A program made the translations under genes and the position numbers. 64,000 nt of DNA from Aquariibacter albus (GTDB lineage Bacteria; Pseudomonadota; Gammaproteobacteria; Burkholderiales; Burkholderiaceae_C): the NCBI RefSeq assembly GCF_014145335.1, contig NZ_JACIVI010000001.1, forward strand, positions 1,054,001-1,118,000, written 5' to 3'. The notes below the pieces were generated by a model. The model worked only from the letters and a program-made list of their open reading frames with translations, was not told where the DNA came from and made no database searches. This document shows positions 1-7,876 of this stretch, in pieces (within the stretch, counting starts at the first letter, position 1; each line of letters opens with the position of its first letter).

Positions 1-171
1 CATCAGGCCGACGCAGCCAGCCAGGCGCGCGCGGAGTTCGGCCGCCGACCACAGCGTGTCGTCGGGGTTGTCCAGCAGCTCGAAGTGCTCGGCCAGGCGG
101 GCCTGCAGGTCCGGAAAGATGCGACGGGTGATGAGCACGCGCGGGCGGCTGGGGGGCGGAAAGGCGGCCAT
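1..171 (-). CDS. 2-hydroxyacid dehydrogenase, N-terminal fragment cut by window edge
   Basis: Only the first 57 codons are inside the window; the gene continues beyond position 1. The start is the ATG at 171. The N-terminus reads MAAFPPPSRPRVLITRRIFP and continues with DNPDDTLW, which resembles the first beta strand and helix of D-2-hydroxyacid dehydrogenases of the glyoxylate/D-glycerate reductase type. These are soluble NAD(P)H enzymes reducing glyoxylate or hydroxypyruvate. No nucleotide-binding or catalytic motif is visible because the fragment is too short. It is 46 bp downstream of lutC on the same strand, so it is probably the third gene of an HDAC-lutC-dehydrogenase operon. No clear Shine-Dalgarno sequence was seen. 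Confidence 0.7.
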   Translation of the reverse strand, partial: MAAFPPPSRPRVLITRRIFPDLQARLAEHFELLDNPDDTLWSAAELRARLAGCVGLM

Positions 172-217
172 GCGGAGGGGACGGTGGGATGGGTTCGGGA
201 CAGGCGACGGCAGGCCC

Positions 218-892
218 TCAGGGCGCGGTGGCCGCCTCGTCGATCAGGATCACATGCACGCGGTAGGGCCCGTGCGCGCCGATGACGATGGTCTGCTCGA
301 TGTCGGCCGTGCGCGAGGGACCGGACACGGTGTTGAAGCCGCGCGGGATCTGGCCCAGTTCGCGGCGCATGCGCTCGAAGGCGTCTTCCTGATGCGCGTC
401 GATGCGGTCGACCGGCAGCAGCACGAGGTGGGTCTCGGGCAGCAGGTGGGCGGCGGCCGGGCGGCTGGGGCTGCTGGCGAAGACGAGCGAGCCGGTCTCG
501 GCCACCGCGCAGAAGCAGTCGGTGACCGCCAGCAGGTCACCGTCGCGCGGCGCGCGCGCCTCCAGGGCCAGGCCGGCGCCGGCCCAGTCCAGCCCGGCCA
601 GGGCCGGCGACGCCACGCCGCGGCCCGGCAGGCCCAGTCCGGCCAGATGCCGGGCGACGGCGGCCGGCGCCTCGGCCCAGGTGGCGACACGGTCCAGGCG
701 GGTTTCAAGCCGGGCGGCCATGCGCTGGAAGTGCGCGACCGGGTCGCCCTCCAGCGCGGGCAGCGGGCCGCGCGGATGCTCGGCCAGCCAGCGGGCCCGT
801 TCGGCTGCCTCGGCGGGTTTCTGCAGCGCATCGCGGCCCTGGCGGCTGCGGATGCGGGCCAGGATGCGGGCGCGGGCGGTCGAGGTGTCCAT
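218..892 (-). CDS. lutC: LUD-domain lactate utilization protein C
   Basis: 224-residue protein of the LutC/YkgG (LUD) family. The family signatures are CFCAVAETGSLV in the middle and SRTADIEQTIVIGAHGPYRV near the C-terminus. LutC is one of three subunits of the LutABC L-lactate dehydrogenase complex, which feeds electrons from lactate oxidation into the chain. Here lutA and lutB are not adjacent: upstream is a histone-deacetylase-family gene and downstream a hydroxyacid dehydrogenase. The protein therefore either works with LutAB encoded elsewhere or serves another hydroxyacid oxidation. The start at 892 has a GGAGAG Shine-Dalgarno about 8 bases upstream. Family assignment is firm; substrate is inferred. 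Confidence 0.88.
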   Translation of the reverse strand: MDTSTARARILARIRSRQGRDALQKPAEAAERARWLAEHPRGPLPALEGDPVAHFQRMAARLETRLDRVATWAEAPAAVARHLAGLGLPGRGVASPALAGLDWAGAGLALEARAPRDGDLLAVTDCFCAVAETGSLVFASSPSRPAAAHLLPETHLVLLPVDRIDAHQEDAFERMRRELGQIPRGFNTVSGPSRTADIEQTIVIGAHGPYRVHVILIDEAATAP

Positions 893-917
893 GGGCGGAT
901 TCTCTCCAGAGGGGGCC

Positions 918-1889
918 TCAGGCGGGGCGCGGCCAGCGGGCGCGGTGCTCGGCGGCCAGGCGCCAGGTCTCGAGCTGGATCTCGACCGTCTCCTCGATCA
1001 CCTCGCCGTAGCCGCCCCCCATGCAGAAGGCCAGCGGCACGCGGCGGGCAAGTGCGGCGGCGAAGACGCGACGGTCCCGCTCGGCCAGCCCCTGCGCGCT
1101 GAGCGCGAGCCGGCCCAGACGGTCGCCGGCGTAGGGGTCGGCCCCGGCCAGGTAGAGGATCAGATCCGGCCGGGGCGCCCAGGCCCAGACGCGGTCGAGC
1201 GCCGCGTCGAGCGCGTCCAGGTAGGCCGCGTCGCCGGTGCCGTCGGGCAGGTCCACCTCATCGCGGCCGGGCACCTTGCGGAAGGGGAAGTTCTTTTCGC
1301 CGTGCATCGACAAGGTGTAGATCGCCGGATCGGCGCCCAGGATGGCCGCCGTGCCATTGCCCTGGTGCACGTCGAGGTCGATCACCGCGATGCGCGGCGG
1401 CGGCGCGCCGGTCGCCGCACGTTCGGCCTGGAAGACCCGGGCCGCCACGGCCAGGTCGTTGAACACGCAGAAGCCGCCGCCGGCCTCGGCCGCGGCGTGG
1501 TGGGTGCCGCCGGCCAGGTTGCCGGCCAGGCCCTCGCGCAGCGCGTCGCGCATCGCGGCCACGGTGGCCCCGACCGAGCGGCGCGAGCGCTCGACCATGT
1601 CGGGCGACCAGGGAAAGCCGATCTCCCGCTGCATGGCAGGCGGCAGGCTGCCCTCGACCACGCCGCGCACATAGCCGGCGGTGTGGGCGCGCAGCAGCTC
1701 GGCATCGCTCGCGGCCGGGGCCTCGTGCAGCTCGACGTCCGGCAGGCGGGCCGCGATGGCCTCGCGCAGCAGCCGGTACTTCTGCATCGGGAAGCGGTGG
1801 CCGGGGGGCAAGGGCAGCACGAAGCGGTCGCTGCTGTAGCCACGGAGCCGGGGCACGGCGGGGCGGGGCGGGGGGAGGACGGCGGCCAT
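918..1889 (-). CDS. Histone deacetylase family protein (bacterial class II/AcuC-like)
   Basis: 323-residue zinc amidohydrolase of the arginase/deacetylase fold. Visible active-site elements are GGTHHAAAEAGGGFCVFND (the tandem catalytic histidines), DLDVHQGNGTA (zinc Asp and His), GADPYAGDRLGRL (second zinc Asp) and MGGGYG (the transition-state Tyr). Such bacterial enzymes deacetylate lysines or small acetylated amines; the substrate cannot be read from sequence. The start ATG at 1889 gives the usual N-terminus running into YSSDRFVLPLP; the frame stays open further upstream but that extension is unlike the family and overlaps the divergent phasin gene. It lies 25 bp upstream of lutC, so the two are probably co-transcribed. 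Confidence 0.9.
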   Translation of the reverse strand: MAAVLPPPRPAVPRLRGYSSDRFVLPLPPGHRFPMQKYRLLREAIAARLPDVELHEAPAASDAELLRAHTAGYVRGVVEGSLPPAMQREIGFPWSPDMVERSRRSVGATVAAMRDALREGLAGNLAGGTHHAAAEAGGGFCVFNDLAVAARVFQAERAATGAPPPRIAVIDLDVHQGNGTAAILGADPAIYTLSMHGEKNFPFRKVPGRDEVDLPDGTGDAAYLDALDAALDRVWAWAPRPDLILYLAGADPYAGDRLGRLALSAQGLAERDRRVFAAALARRVPLAFCMGGGYGEVIEETVEIQLETWRLAAEHRARWPRPA

Positions 1890-1992
1890 GGGCCCGGAGT
1901 CTCGCCGCGCACCGGACCCCGCGTGTCGGGCCCTGTCATTCAGGCGTCTTGAGATGGCGCGAAAGTTTTTTGTGCATCGCAGCAAAAAACGC

Positions 1993-2020
1993 TTGCGCTG
2001 CACCGGAAGCTCCGTATACT
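1993..2020 (+). promoter_or_regulatory. Probable sigma-70 promoter of the phasin gene
   Basis: A -35-like TTGCGC at 1993-1998 and a good -10 TATACT at 2015-2020 are separated by 16 bases, inside a stretch noticeably richer in A+T than its surroundings. The predicted transcription start is near 2027, immediately ahead of a TGC/GCA-rich inverted repeat and about 85 bases before the phasin ATG. Position and motif quality are read directly; activity is inferred. Confidence 0.6.
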
Positions 2021-2031
2021 TGCGTCCATGC

Positions 2032-2059
2032 TGCAGTGCAACAAACATGCAGCACTGCA
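2032..2059. promoter_or_regulatory. Inverted repeat, candidate PhaR operator
   Basis: The 8-base arms TGCAGTGC (2032-2039) and GCACTGCA (2052-2059) are exact reverse complements, set in a longer TGC/GCA-rich stretch that begins just before the predicted transcription start. PhaR-type repressors of PHA granule genes bind TGC-rich palindromes and are released when polymer accumulates. The position just after the promoter fits repression of phasin expression. The link to PhaR is inferred from gene context. Confidence 0.5.
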
Positions 2060-2111
2060 CGGAGGCTCCGGTCTCCCCTCCATCCGATCCGTCCTCACCA
2101 AGGAGTTCACC

Positions 2112-2663
2112 ATGTCCAACGCCGAACAAGTTCTCGCCGCCCAGAAGGCCAGCGTCGAAACCCTCTTCACCCTGACCCAGAAGGCCTTCGAAGGCGTGGA
2201 AAAGCTGGTCGAGCTGAACCTGCAAGTCGCCAAGGCTTCGCTGGGTGAAGTCGCCGAGCACACCAAGGCCTCGCTGTCGGTCAAGGATGCCCAGGAACTG
2301 CTGGCCCTGAACACCGCCCTGCTGCAACCGGCCGCCGAGAAGGCCGCCGCCTACAGCCGCACCGTGTACGACATCGTCAGCGCCACCGGCACCGAAGTGT
2401 CGAAGCTGGCCGAAGGCCAGGTCGCCGAAGCCCAGAAGAAGTTCGCCACCCTGGTGGACACCGCCGCCAAGAACGCCCCGGCCGGCTCGGAGAACGCCGT
2501 CGCCCTGGTGAAGTCGGCCATCGCCGCCGCCACCAACGCCGTGGAATCGGTGCAGAAGGCCGCCAAGCAAGCCGCTGAAGTGACCGAAGCCAATCTGCAA
2601 GCCCTGAGCGCCACCGCCGCCAAGGCCACCGCCGCCGTCAAGCCGGCCGCCCGCCGCGGCTGA
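2112..2663 (+). CDS. phaP: Phasin family protein (PHA granule surface protein)
   Basis: 183-residue phasin that coats polyhydroxyalkanoate granules and controls their number and size. It opens with [19 protein letters not shown] and is almost entirely amphipathic helix rich in Ala, Lys and Glu, ending in the Lys/Ala/Pro-rich tail PAARRG typical of betaproteobacterial phasins. It has no membrane segment and no catalytic residue. The ATG at 2112 has an AAGGAG Shine-Dalgarno at 2099-2104; an in-frame ATG further upstream would sit inside the promoter/operator region and is rejected. It has its own promoter and is followed by stem-loops. Presence of the gene suggests that the organism stores PHA. 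Confidence 0.93.
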   Translation: MSNAEQVLAAQKASVETLFTLTQKAFEGVEKLVELNLQVAKASLGEVAEHTKASLSVKDAQELLALNTALLQPAAEKAAAYSRTVYDIVSATGTEVSKLAEGQVAEAQKKFATLVDTAAKNAPAGSENAVALVKSAIAAATNAVESVQKAAKQAAEVTEANLQALSATAAKATAAVKPAARRG

Positions 2664-2672
2664 TGCCCGGCC

Positions 2673-2694
2673 GCCGGAGCCTTCGGGCTCCGGC
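2673..2694 (+). terminator. Stem-loop with TTCG loop after phasin
   Basis: GCCGGAGCC at 2673-2681 pairs perfectly with GGCTCCGGC at 2686-2694 around a TTCG tetraloop, 9 bases after the phasin stop codon. There is no T-run directly behind it, so it may act mainly as an mRNA 3-prime stabiliser in front of the terminator further down. Confidence 0.5.
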
Positions 2695-2741
2695 CCCTGC
2701 TTCATGTCTGTCTCCTCGGATCCCGCAGGGATCTTGTGCCC

Positions 2742-2775
2742 GGTGTGCCCCACGGCCCACCGGGCTCTTTTCTTT
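2742..2775 (+). terminator. Probable Rho-independent terminator of phasin
   Basis: An imperfect stem, GGTGTGCC (2742-2749) against GGCCCACC (2754-2761), is followed by a pyrimidine stretch with two T runs (2768-2775). It lies just before the 3-prime end of the convergent patatin gene at 2783. Confidence 0.5.
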
Positions 2776-2782
2776 CGGGGCC

Positions 2783-3748
2783 TCAGCGAGGCGGCAGGGC
2801 CGGGGTTTCGCGGCGCAGGGCGCGGCGCAATGCGGGCAGGGCCGCACGGGCGGCGTCCCGGCCGGCATCGATCGCGCGCTGGCGCTGGGTGAAGTCGGCG
2901 CCCGAAAGACCGTCCAGCGCCGGGCGCAGCACCAGGTCGGCGCCCTGCAGCTCCCAGCGGTTCAGGCTGCGGCCCATGATGGCGAAGGTCTGCAGCAGCA
3001 TGCGCAGCGGGTCGCCGGTGGCCTGGCCCTCGGGCGCGGCCGAGATGTCGACGGCCAGCACCAGCTCGGCACCCATCTGGCGTGCGAAGCGCACCGGCAC
3101 CGGGGCGACGAGACCGCCATCCACGTATTCACGGCCATTGATCCGCACCGGCTGGAAGACCGCCGGCACCGCGCTGGATGCGCGCACCGCGGTGCCCGGG
3201 TCGCCGCGGCGGAAGAGCACGGGCTCGCCGTTGCCCAGGTCGGTGGCGACGATGCCCAACGGCTTGCCCATGCCCTCGATCAGCTTGCCCTCGGTGTGCT
3301 CGCGCACGTAGCGGGCCAGGGCCTCGCCGCGCAGCAGGCCGCGGCCGGTGAAGGTCCAGTCGCTGATGGCCGATTCGTCCATGCTGCGGGCCAGCGAGGC
3401 CAGCTCGGTGCCGCTCTTGCCCGAGGCCCACATCGCCGCGACCAGGCTGCCGGCCGAGGTGCCGACCACGCAGTACACCGGAATGCCCTCGGCCTCCAGC
3501 ACCTGGATGACGCCGATGTGGGCGAAGCCCCGGGCCGCGCCGCCCCCCAGGGCCAGGCCCAGGCGCGGAGGCGGAAGGACCACCGGGGGGGCGGGCGGCG
3601 GGGCGGGGAGCGCCGGGCTCGCGGCCCCGGCGGGGGGCTCGGCCGGCGGCGGGGCGGGGGACGGCAGGCTGGCACAGCCCACCAGCGCAGCCAGCAGCAG
3701 CTGGCTGCTTATGTGGCGCAGCCACACCCTCTTATCTCTCTTATGCAT
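2783..3748 (-). CDS. Patatin-like phospholipase lipoprotein (RssA-like)
   Basis: 321-residue serine lipid acyl hydrolase. It carries the oxyanion-hole motif GGGAARG (about residues 68-74), the nucleophile elbow GTSAGS (Ser98) and the DGG motif with the second dyad residue Asp210. The N-terminus is a lipoprotein signal: a basic segment, LLLAALVGC and Cys25, followed by a long Pro/Ala-rich linker (about residues 28-62), so the enzyme is probably tethered to a membrane in the periplasm. The start is uncertain: the ATG at 3748 lacks a Shine-Dalgarno, whereas a GTG at 3727 has AAGAGAG upstream and would give a tighter signal peptide. The gene is convergent with phasin and divergent from the sulfur operon. 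Confidence 0.87.
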   Translation of the reverse strand: MHKRDKRVWLRHISSQLLLAALVGCASLPSPAPPPAEPPAGAASPALPAPPPAPPVVLPPPRLGLALGGGAARGFAHIGVIQVLEAEGIPVYCVVGTSAGSLVAAMWASGKSGTELASLARSMDESAISDWTFTGRGLLRGEALARYVREHTEGKLIEGMGKPLGIVATDLGNGEPVLFRRGDPGTAVRASSAVPAVFQPVRINGREYVDGGLVAPVPVRFARQMGAELVLAVDISAAPEGQATGDPLRMLLQTFAIMGRSLNRWELQGADLVLRPALDGLSGADFTQRQRAIDAGRDAARAALPALRRALRRETPALPPR

Positions 3749-3848
3749 AAATATCAGACTTAAAAATACTTTCGAAGCTTTGGACTGACCCTTAGCATCG
3801 CGCGCTCGCTGCGGCGGGGACCCACCCGCCTTGCAGCCTGCCGACATC
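3741..3848. promoter_or_regulatory. AT-rich divergent promoter region with TTATGCATAA palindrome
   Basis: Between the patatin gene and the sulfur operon lies an island far richer in A+T than its surroundings (about 3730-3780). It contains the perfect 10-base palindrome TTATGCATAA at 3741-3750 and TTAAAAATACT further on. The operon downstream is CysB-type sulfur assimilation, and cysB is encoded in this window, so a LysR-type binding site is a natural expectation. No exact -35/-10 pair can be assigned with confidence. Confidence 0.4.
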
Positions 3849-4823
3849 ATGAAAATCCGCGACCTCGACCTCAGCGACCACCCGATCAATGCCGAGCACC
3901 AGGCCCTGGGCCTGCCGCCGGTGGAGCAGTCGCTGACCCACGCCGCCGACCATCCGGTGCTGCGGGTGGCGAGCTGGGCGGTGATCTTCCTGCTGACCGG
4001 GGCCACCATGTACCTGCTGGCCCGCCTGTTCAACCAGGCCGACGGCCACAGCGCGCTGCAGACGGTGGCCGAGACGCTGCAGGGCTCGGCCTTCTGGAGT
4101 GCGGTGGCCGTGGGCCTGCTGGCCCAGATTGTCGACGGCGCCCTGGGCATGGCCTACGGCATCACCTCGACCAGCTTCCTGCTGGCCACGGGCAGCAGCC
4201 CCGCGGTGGCCAGCGCGGCGGTGCACATTGCCGAAGTCTTCACCACCGGCGTGTCGGGCATCGCCCACATCAAGCTCGGCAATGTGAACAAGAGCCTCTT
4301 CCTGCGCCTGCTGCTGCCGGGCATGACCGGCGCCATCGCCGGCGCCTGGCTGCTCTCCAGCGTCGACGGCAAGGCCATGAAGCCCTTCGTGTCGGCCTAC
4401 CTGCTGCTGATGGGCCTGTACGTGGTCAGCAAGATCTTCCGCAAGATCAAGCCGCGCCGCGACGAGCCCCGCCATGTGGCCAAGCTGGGCCTGCTCGGCG
4501 GCTTCGTCGACGCGGTCGGCGGCGGGGGCTGGGGCCCGGTGGTCACCACCACCCTGGTCGGCACCGGCCATGATCCGCGCATGACCATCGGTTCGGTCAA
4601 CCTCGCCGAGTTCTTCCTGACCTTCGTCAGCGCCATCGCCTTCGCCGTGCTGGTCGGCGAGCAGCCCTGGCCGACGGTGGCCGGCCTGGTGGTCGGCGGC
4701 CTGTTCGCCGCGCCGTTCGCGGCCTACCTCACCTCGCGCCTGAGCACCCGCACCCTGCTGATCCTGGTCGGCAGCGTGATCTCCCTGATCAGCACCTACA
4801 ACCTGGCTCGCGCCCTGGGCTGA
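3849..4823 (+). CDS. TauE/SafE family membrane permease of the sulfur operon
   Basis: 324-residue integral membrane protein with about eight hydrophobic segments. It has the two-fold repeated glycine-rich elements of the TauE/SafE (DUF81) family: QIVDGALGMAYG in the first half and GFVDAVGGGGWGPV in the second. Members move sulfite, sulfate or organosulfonate-derived anions across the inner membrane. It is the first gene of the tauE-like-cysI-DUF934-cysH-cobA series, 16 bp before cysI, so it probably exports sulfite or imports sulfate in assimilation. The ATG at 3849 is the first ATG in frame; an upstream TTG at 3831 is less likely. No strong Shine-Dalgarno was seen. Confidence 0.88.
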   Translation: MKIRDLDLSDHPINAEHQALGLPPVEQSLTHAADHPVLRVASWAVIFLLTGATMYLLARLFNQADGHSALQTVAETLQGSAFWSAVAVGLLAQIVDGALGMAYGITSTSFLLATGSSPAVASAAVHIAEVFTTGVSGIAHIKLGNVNKSLFLRLLLPGMTGAIAGAWLLSSVDGKAMKPFVSAYLLLMGLYVVSKIFRKIKPRRDEPRHVAKLGLLGGFVDAVGGGGWGPVVTTTLVGTGHDPRMTIGSVNLAEFFLTFVSAIAFAVLVGEQPWPTVAGLVVGGLFAAPFAAYLTSRLSTRTLLILVGSVISLISTYNLARALG

Positions 4824-4839
4824 AGCGCCCCACCCCGCC

Positions 4840-6564
4840 ATGTACCAATACACCGACTTCGACCGCCAGTTCGTCCGCCAGCGCGCCGCGCAGTTCCGCG
4901 ACCAGCTCGAGCGCAACCTGGCCGGCGTGCTGACCGACGACGACTTCCGCCCGCTGCGCCTGCAGAACGGCTGGTATGTGCAGCGCCACGCGCCCATGCT
5001 GCGGGTGGCCGTGCCCTATGGCGAGCTGAGCAGCCGGCAGCTGCGCCAGCTGGCCCGCATCGCGCGCGAGTACGACGTGGTCGAGGACGGTCCCTTCAAG
5101 GGCCAGGGCGGCTTCGGCCACTTCACGACGCGGCAGAACCTGCAATACAACTGGATTCCGCTGAAGAAGGCGGCCGATGTGATGGACCTGCTGGCCGAGG
5201 TCGACATGCACGGCATCCAGACCAGCGGCAACTGCATCCGCAACATCACCAGCGACGCGCTGGCCGGCATCGCGCCCGACGAGATCGTCGACCCGCGGCC
5301 CTATGCCGAGATCCTGCGCCAGTGGTCCACCCTGCACCCCGAATTCGCCTTCCTGCCGCGCAAGTTCAAGATCGCGATCACCGGCGCCACCGAGGACCGG
5401 GCCGCCACCGCCTGGCATGACATCGGCCTGCACGTGCTGAAGAACGCGGCCGGCGAGGTCGGCTTCCGCGTGCTGGTGGGGGGCGGCATGGGCCGCACGC
5501 CGGTGGTGGCCACCGAGATCGCCGCCTTCGTGCCCTGGCAGCAGATCCTCGTGTTCATCGAAGCCATCGTCCGCGTCTACAACCGCTTCGGCCGGCGCGA
5601 CAACATGTACAAGGCGCGGATCAAGATCCTCGTCAAGGCCGAGGGCCAGGCCTTCATCGATGCGGTGCAGGCCGAGTTCCAGGCCATCCTCCAGCGCGAT
5701 GTCGACGGCGACCGCCACCTGATCCCGCAGGCCGAGCTGGACCGCGTGGCCGCCTGCTTCCCCCTGCCCGCGGGCCTGACGGCCGCCGACGCCGACGCCC
5801 TGCCTGCCGGCGACGGCAGCCCGGCCTACCAGCGCTGGCTGCAACGCAATGTGCATGCGCACCGCCTGCCGGGCTACCGTGCGGTGACCCTGTCCTACAA
5901 GCGCGTGGGCCAGGCCCCGGGCGACGCCACGGCCGACCAGCTGGACGCCGCCGCCGAGCTGGTCGAGCGTTTCTCGCTCGGCGAGAGCCGCGTCACCCAC
6001 GACCAGAACCTGCTGCTGCCCTGGGTGCGCGCGAGCGAGCTGCCGGCCGTCTACGCCGAGGCCAAGCGCCTGGGCCTGTCGACGCCGAACATCGGCCTGC
6101 TGACCGACATGATCGCCTGCCCCGGCGGCGACTTCTGTGCCCTGGCCAACGCCCGCTCGCTGCCCCTGGCCGCGGCAATCACCGAGCGCTACCAGGACCT
6201 CGACGAGCTCGACGACCTGGGCGACATCGACCTGCACATCAGCGGCTGCATCAACAGCTGCGGCCACCATCACAGCGGCCACATCGGCGTGCTCGGCGTC
6301 GACAAGGACGGCAGCGAGTGGTACCAGGTCACCCTGGGCGGCTCCGACGGGTCCCGCCTGTCGGGCGGCAGCGTGGCCGGCAAGGTCATCGGCCCGAGCT
6401 TCGCGGCCGACGAGATCGCCGACGCCGTGGAGGCCGTGATCGACACCTACCGCACGCAGCGCAGCGGTGCGGCCGAGCGCTTCATCGACACCGTGCGCCG
6501 CATCGGTCTCGACCCCTTCAAGCAGGCCGCCAACGCGGTGCGCCGTTCGACCGCCGCCGCCTGA
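4840..6564 (+). CDS. cysI: Assimilatory sulfite (nitrite/sulfite) reductase hemoprotein
   Basis: 574-residue siroheme and [4Fe-4S] enzyme that reduces sulfite to sulfide with six electrons in the cytoplasm. The cluster/siroheme ligands are Cys427-x5-Cys433 (in ACPGGDFCA) and Cys470-x3-Cys474 (in SGCINSCGHHH). The duplicated ferredoxin-like and siroheme-binding halves are recognisable, for example GFGHFTTRQNLQYNW near residue 100 and SLGESRVTHDQNLLLPW near 385. Nitrite reductases share this fold, but the neighbours (APS reductase, SUMT, TauE/SafE) indicate sulfite as substrate. No flavoprotein subunit (cysJ) is adjacent, so the electron donor may be ferredoxin; a ferredoxin and its reductase lie 2.2-3.7 kb downstream. 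Confidence 0.95.
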   Translation: MYQYTDFDRQFVRQRAAQFRDQLERNLAGVLTDDDFRPLRLQNGWYVQRHAPMLRVAVPYGELSSRQLRQLARIAREYDVVEDGPFKGQGGFGHFTTRQNLQYNWIPLKKAADVMDLLAEVDMHGIQTSGNCIRNITSDALAGIAPDEIVDPRPYAEILRQWSTLHPEFAFLPRKFKIAITGATEDRAATAWHDIGLHVLKNAAGEVGFRVLVGGGMGRTPVVATEIAAFVPWQQILVFIEAIVRVYNRFGRRDNMYKARIKILVKAEGQAFIDAVQAEFQAILQRDVDGDRHLIPQAELDRVAACFPLPAGLTAADADALPAGDGSPAYQRWLQRNVHAHRLPGYRAVTLSYKRVGQAPGDATADQLDAAAELVERFSLGESRVTHDQNLLLPWVRASELPAVYAEAKRLGLSTPNIGLLTDMIACPGGDFCALANARSLPLAAAITERYQDLDELDDLGDIDLHISGCINSCGHHHSGHIGVLGVDKDGSEWYQVTLGGSDGSRLSGGSVAGKVIGPSFAADEIADAVEAVIDTYRTQRSGAAERFIDTVRRIGLDPFKQAANAVRRSTAAA

Positions 6565-6583
6565 GCGCCCCAGGAGCCCCGCC

Positions 6584-7087
6584 ATGAAGTTCATCGACCT
6601 GCACGACCACGAGGCCTGGCACCCCGCCGGCGGCGAGGACGGCCCGCCCGTCAACATCACGCCCTCGGCCAATCTGCTGCTCAGCATCGAGCAGTGGCAC
6701 GCCATCCGCGCGCAATGGCCGGCGGCCCTGCCGGTGGGCGTGAGCCTGCCCAACACCGCCGACGTCGAAGAAGCTCTGGGCAGCGCGCTGGGCCCGATCA
6801 CCCTGATCGCCCTGCACTTCCCGAAGTGGACCGACGGCCGCGCCTACACCCAGGCCCGCCTGCTGCGCCAGCGCCTGCGCTTCGCCGGCGAGATCCGCGC
6901 CACCGGCGAGGTGCTGGTGGACATGCTGCCGCTGATGAAGCGCACTGGCTTCGACGCCGCGGTGCTGCGCAGCGACCAGCGGCGCGACGTGGCCGAGAAG
7001 ACTCTGGCCTTCTTCGCCGAGGGCCATTACCAGGGCGATGTGCAGGACAGCCGCCCCTGGTTCCTTCGCGCCGGGAGCGCCGCGTGA
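6584..7087 (+). CDS. DUF934 family protein of sulfite reduction operon
   Basis: 167-residue soluble protein without membrane segment, signal peptide or conserved Cys pair. It starts MKFIDLHDHEAW and has the family-like stretches LPNTADVEE and TLIALHFPKWTDGRAYTQARLLR. DUF934 genes regularly sit between the sulfite reductase and PAPS/APS reductase genes in proteobacteria, and no biochemical role is settled to my knowledge. Here the spacing is 19 bp after cysI, and its stop overlaps the GTG start of cysH (7084-7087), implying translational coupling. A role in assembly of, or electron transfer to, the hemoprotein is a reasonable inference only. Confidence 0.85.
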   Translation: MKFIDLHDHEAWHPAGGEDGPPVNITPSANLLLSIEQWHAIRAQWPAALPVGVSLPNTADVEEALGSALGPITLIALHFPKWTDGRAYTQARLLRQRLRFAGEIRATGEVLVDMLPLMKRTGFDAAVLRSDQRRDVAEKTLAFFAEGHYQGDVQDSRPWFLRAGSAA

Positions 7088-7866
7088 GCGCGGACGGCTC
7101 GACCCTCTCCGCCCTGCCCGGCGCAGAGGCGCCGGCCGGCTCGGCCATCGCGCTCTATGCGCGCAAGGGCCCGGGCTTCGAAGCCAAGCTGGCCGCCACG
7201 ATCGAGCGCCTGCGCCGTGCCGCCGCCGCCCATCCGGACCGCATCGTGCAGGCCACCAGCCTCGGTGCCGAGGACATGGTCCTCACCGACCTGATCGCCC
7301 GCCACCGCCTGCCCATCGCGATCGGCACGCTGGAAACCGGTGCGCTGCATGCCGAAACGGTCGGCCTGATCGCCCGCATCACCGCCCACTACGGCCTGGC
7401 CGTCGAGATCTACCGTCCGCAGGCCGAGGCGGTCATCACCTTCGTGCGCGAGCACGGCGAGCGCGCCATGTACGAGAGCCTGGCCCTGCGCAAGGCCTGC
7501 TGCGGCCTGCGCAAGCTGGAGCCCCTGGGCCGCATGCTCAAGGATCGCAGTGCCTGGATCACCGGCCTGCGCCGTGAGCAGAGCGACGCCCGCGGCGAGG
7601 TGCCTTTCGAGGACCGCGACGATGCCGGCCGCCTCAAGCTCAATGCCCTGGCCGACTGGAGCTGGGGCGAGGTCTGGGCCTACATCGCCGAGCACGGCGT
7701 GCCCTTCAACCCCCTGCACGACCAGTTCATGCCCAGCATCGGCTGCGCGCCCTGCACCCGTGCCATCGCCGTGGGCGAACCCTTCCGCGCCGGCCGCTGG
7801 TGGTGGGAGGACGAGCAGGCCAAGGAGTGCGGCCTGCACGTGAGCCAGGCCCCCGCCGCCCGCTGA
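7084..7866 (+). CDS. cysH: Phosphoadenylyl-/adenylyl-sulfate reductase, [4Fe-4S] APS-type
   Basis: 260-residue thioredoxin-dependent reductase producing sulfite from activated sulfate. The Cys139-Cys140 ... Cys221-x2-Cys224 set (KACCG and GCAPC) ligates a [4Fe-4S] cluster and marks the APS-using subgroup rather than the E. coli-type PAPS reductase. The catalytic Cys249 is in KECGLH near the C-terminus. The GTG start at 7084 overlaps the DUF934 stop; an ATG within a longer open frame upstream would lie inside DUF934 and is rejected. cysD/cysN (ATP sulfurylase), often the next genes in related operons, are absent here and must be elsewhere. Confidence 0.94.
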   Translation: MSADGSTLSALPGAEAPAGSAIALYARKGPGFEAKLAATIERLRRAAAAHPDRIVQATSLGAEDMVLTDLIARHRLPIAIGTLETGALHAETVGLIARITAHYGLAVEIYRPQAEAVITFVREHGERAMYESLALRKACCGLRKLEPLGRMLKDRSAWITGLRREQSDARGEVPFEDRDDAGRLKLNALADWSWGEVWAYIAEHGVPFNPLHDQFMPSIGCAPCTRAIAVGEPFRAGRWWWEDEQAKECGLHVSQAPAAR

Positions 7867-7876
7867 GCGCCCGCCC

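Noticed and set aside
5855-5870. GCATGC hexamer inside cysI as an operator
   Set aside because: Single occurrences in coding DNA are expected by chance; only the clustered intergenic ones are taken as sites.
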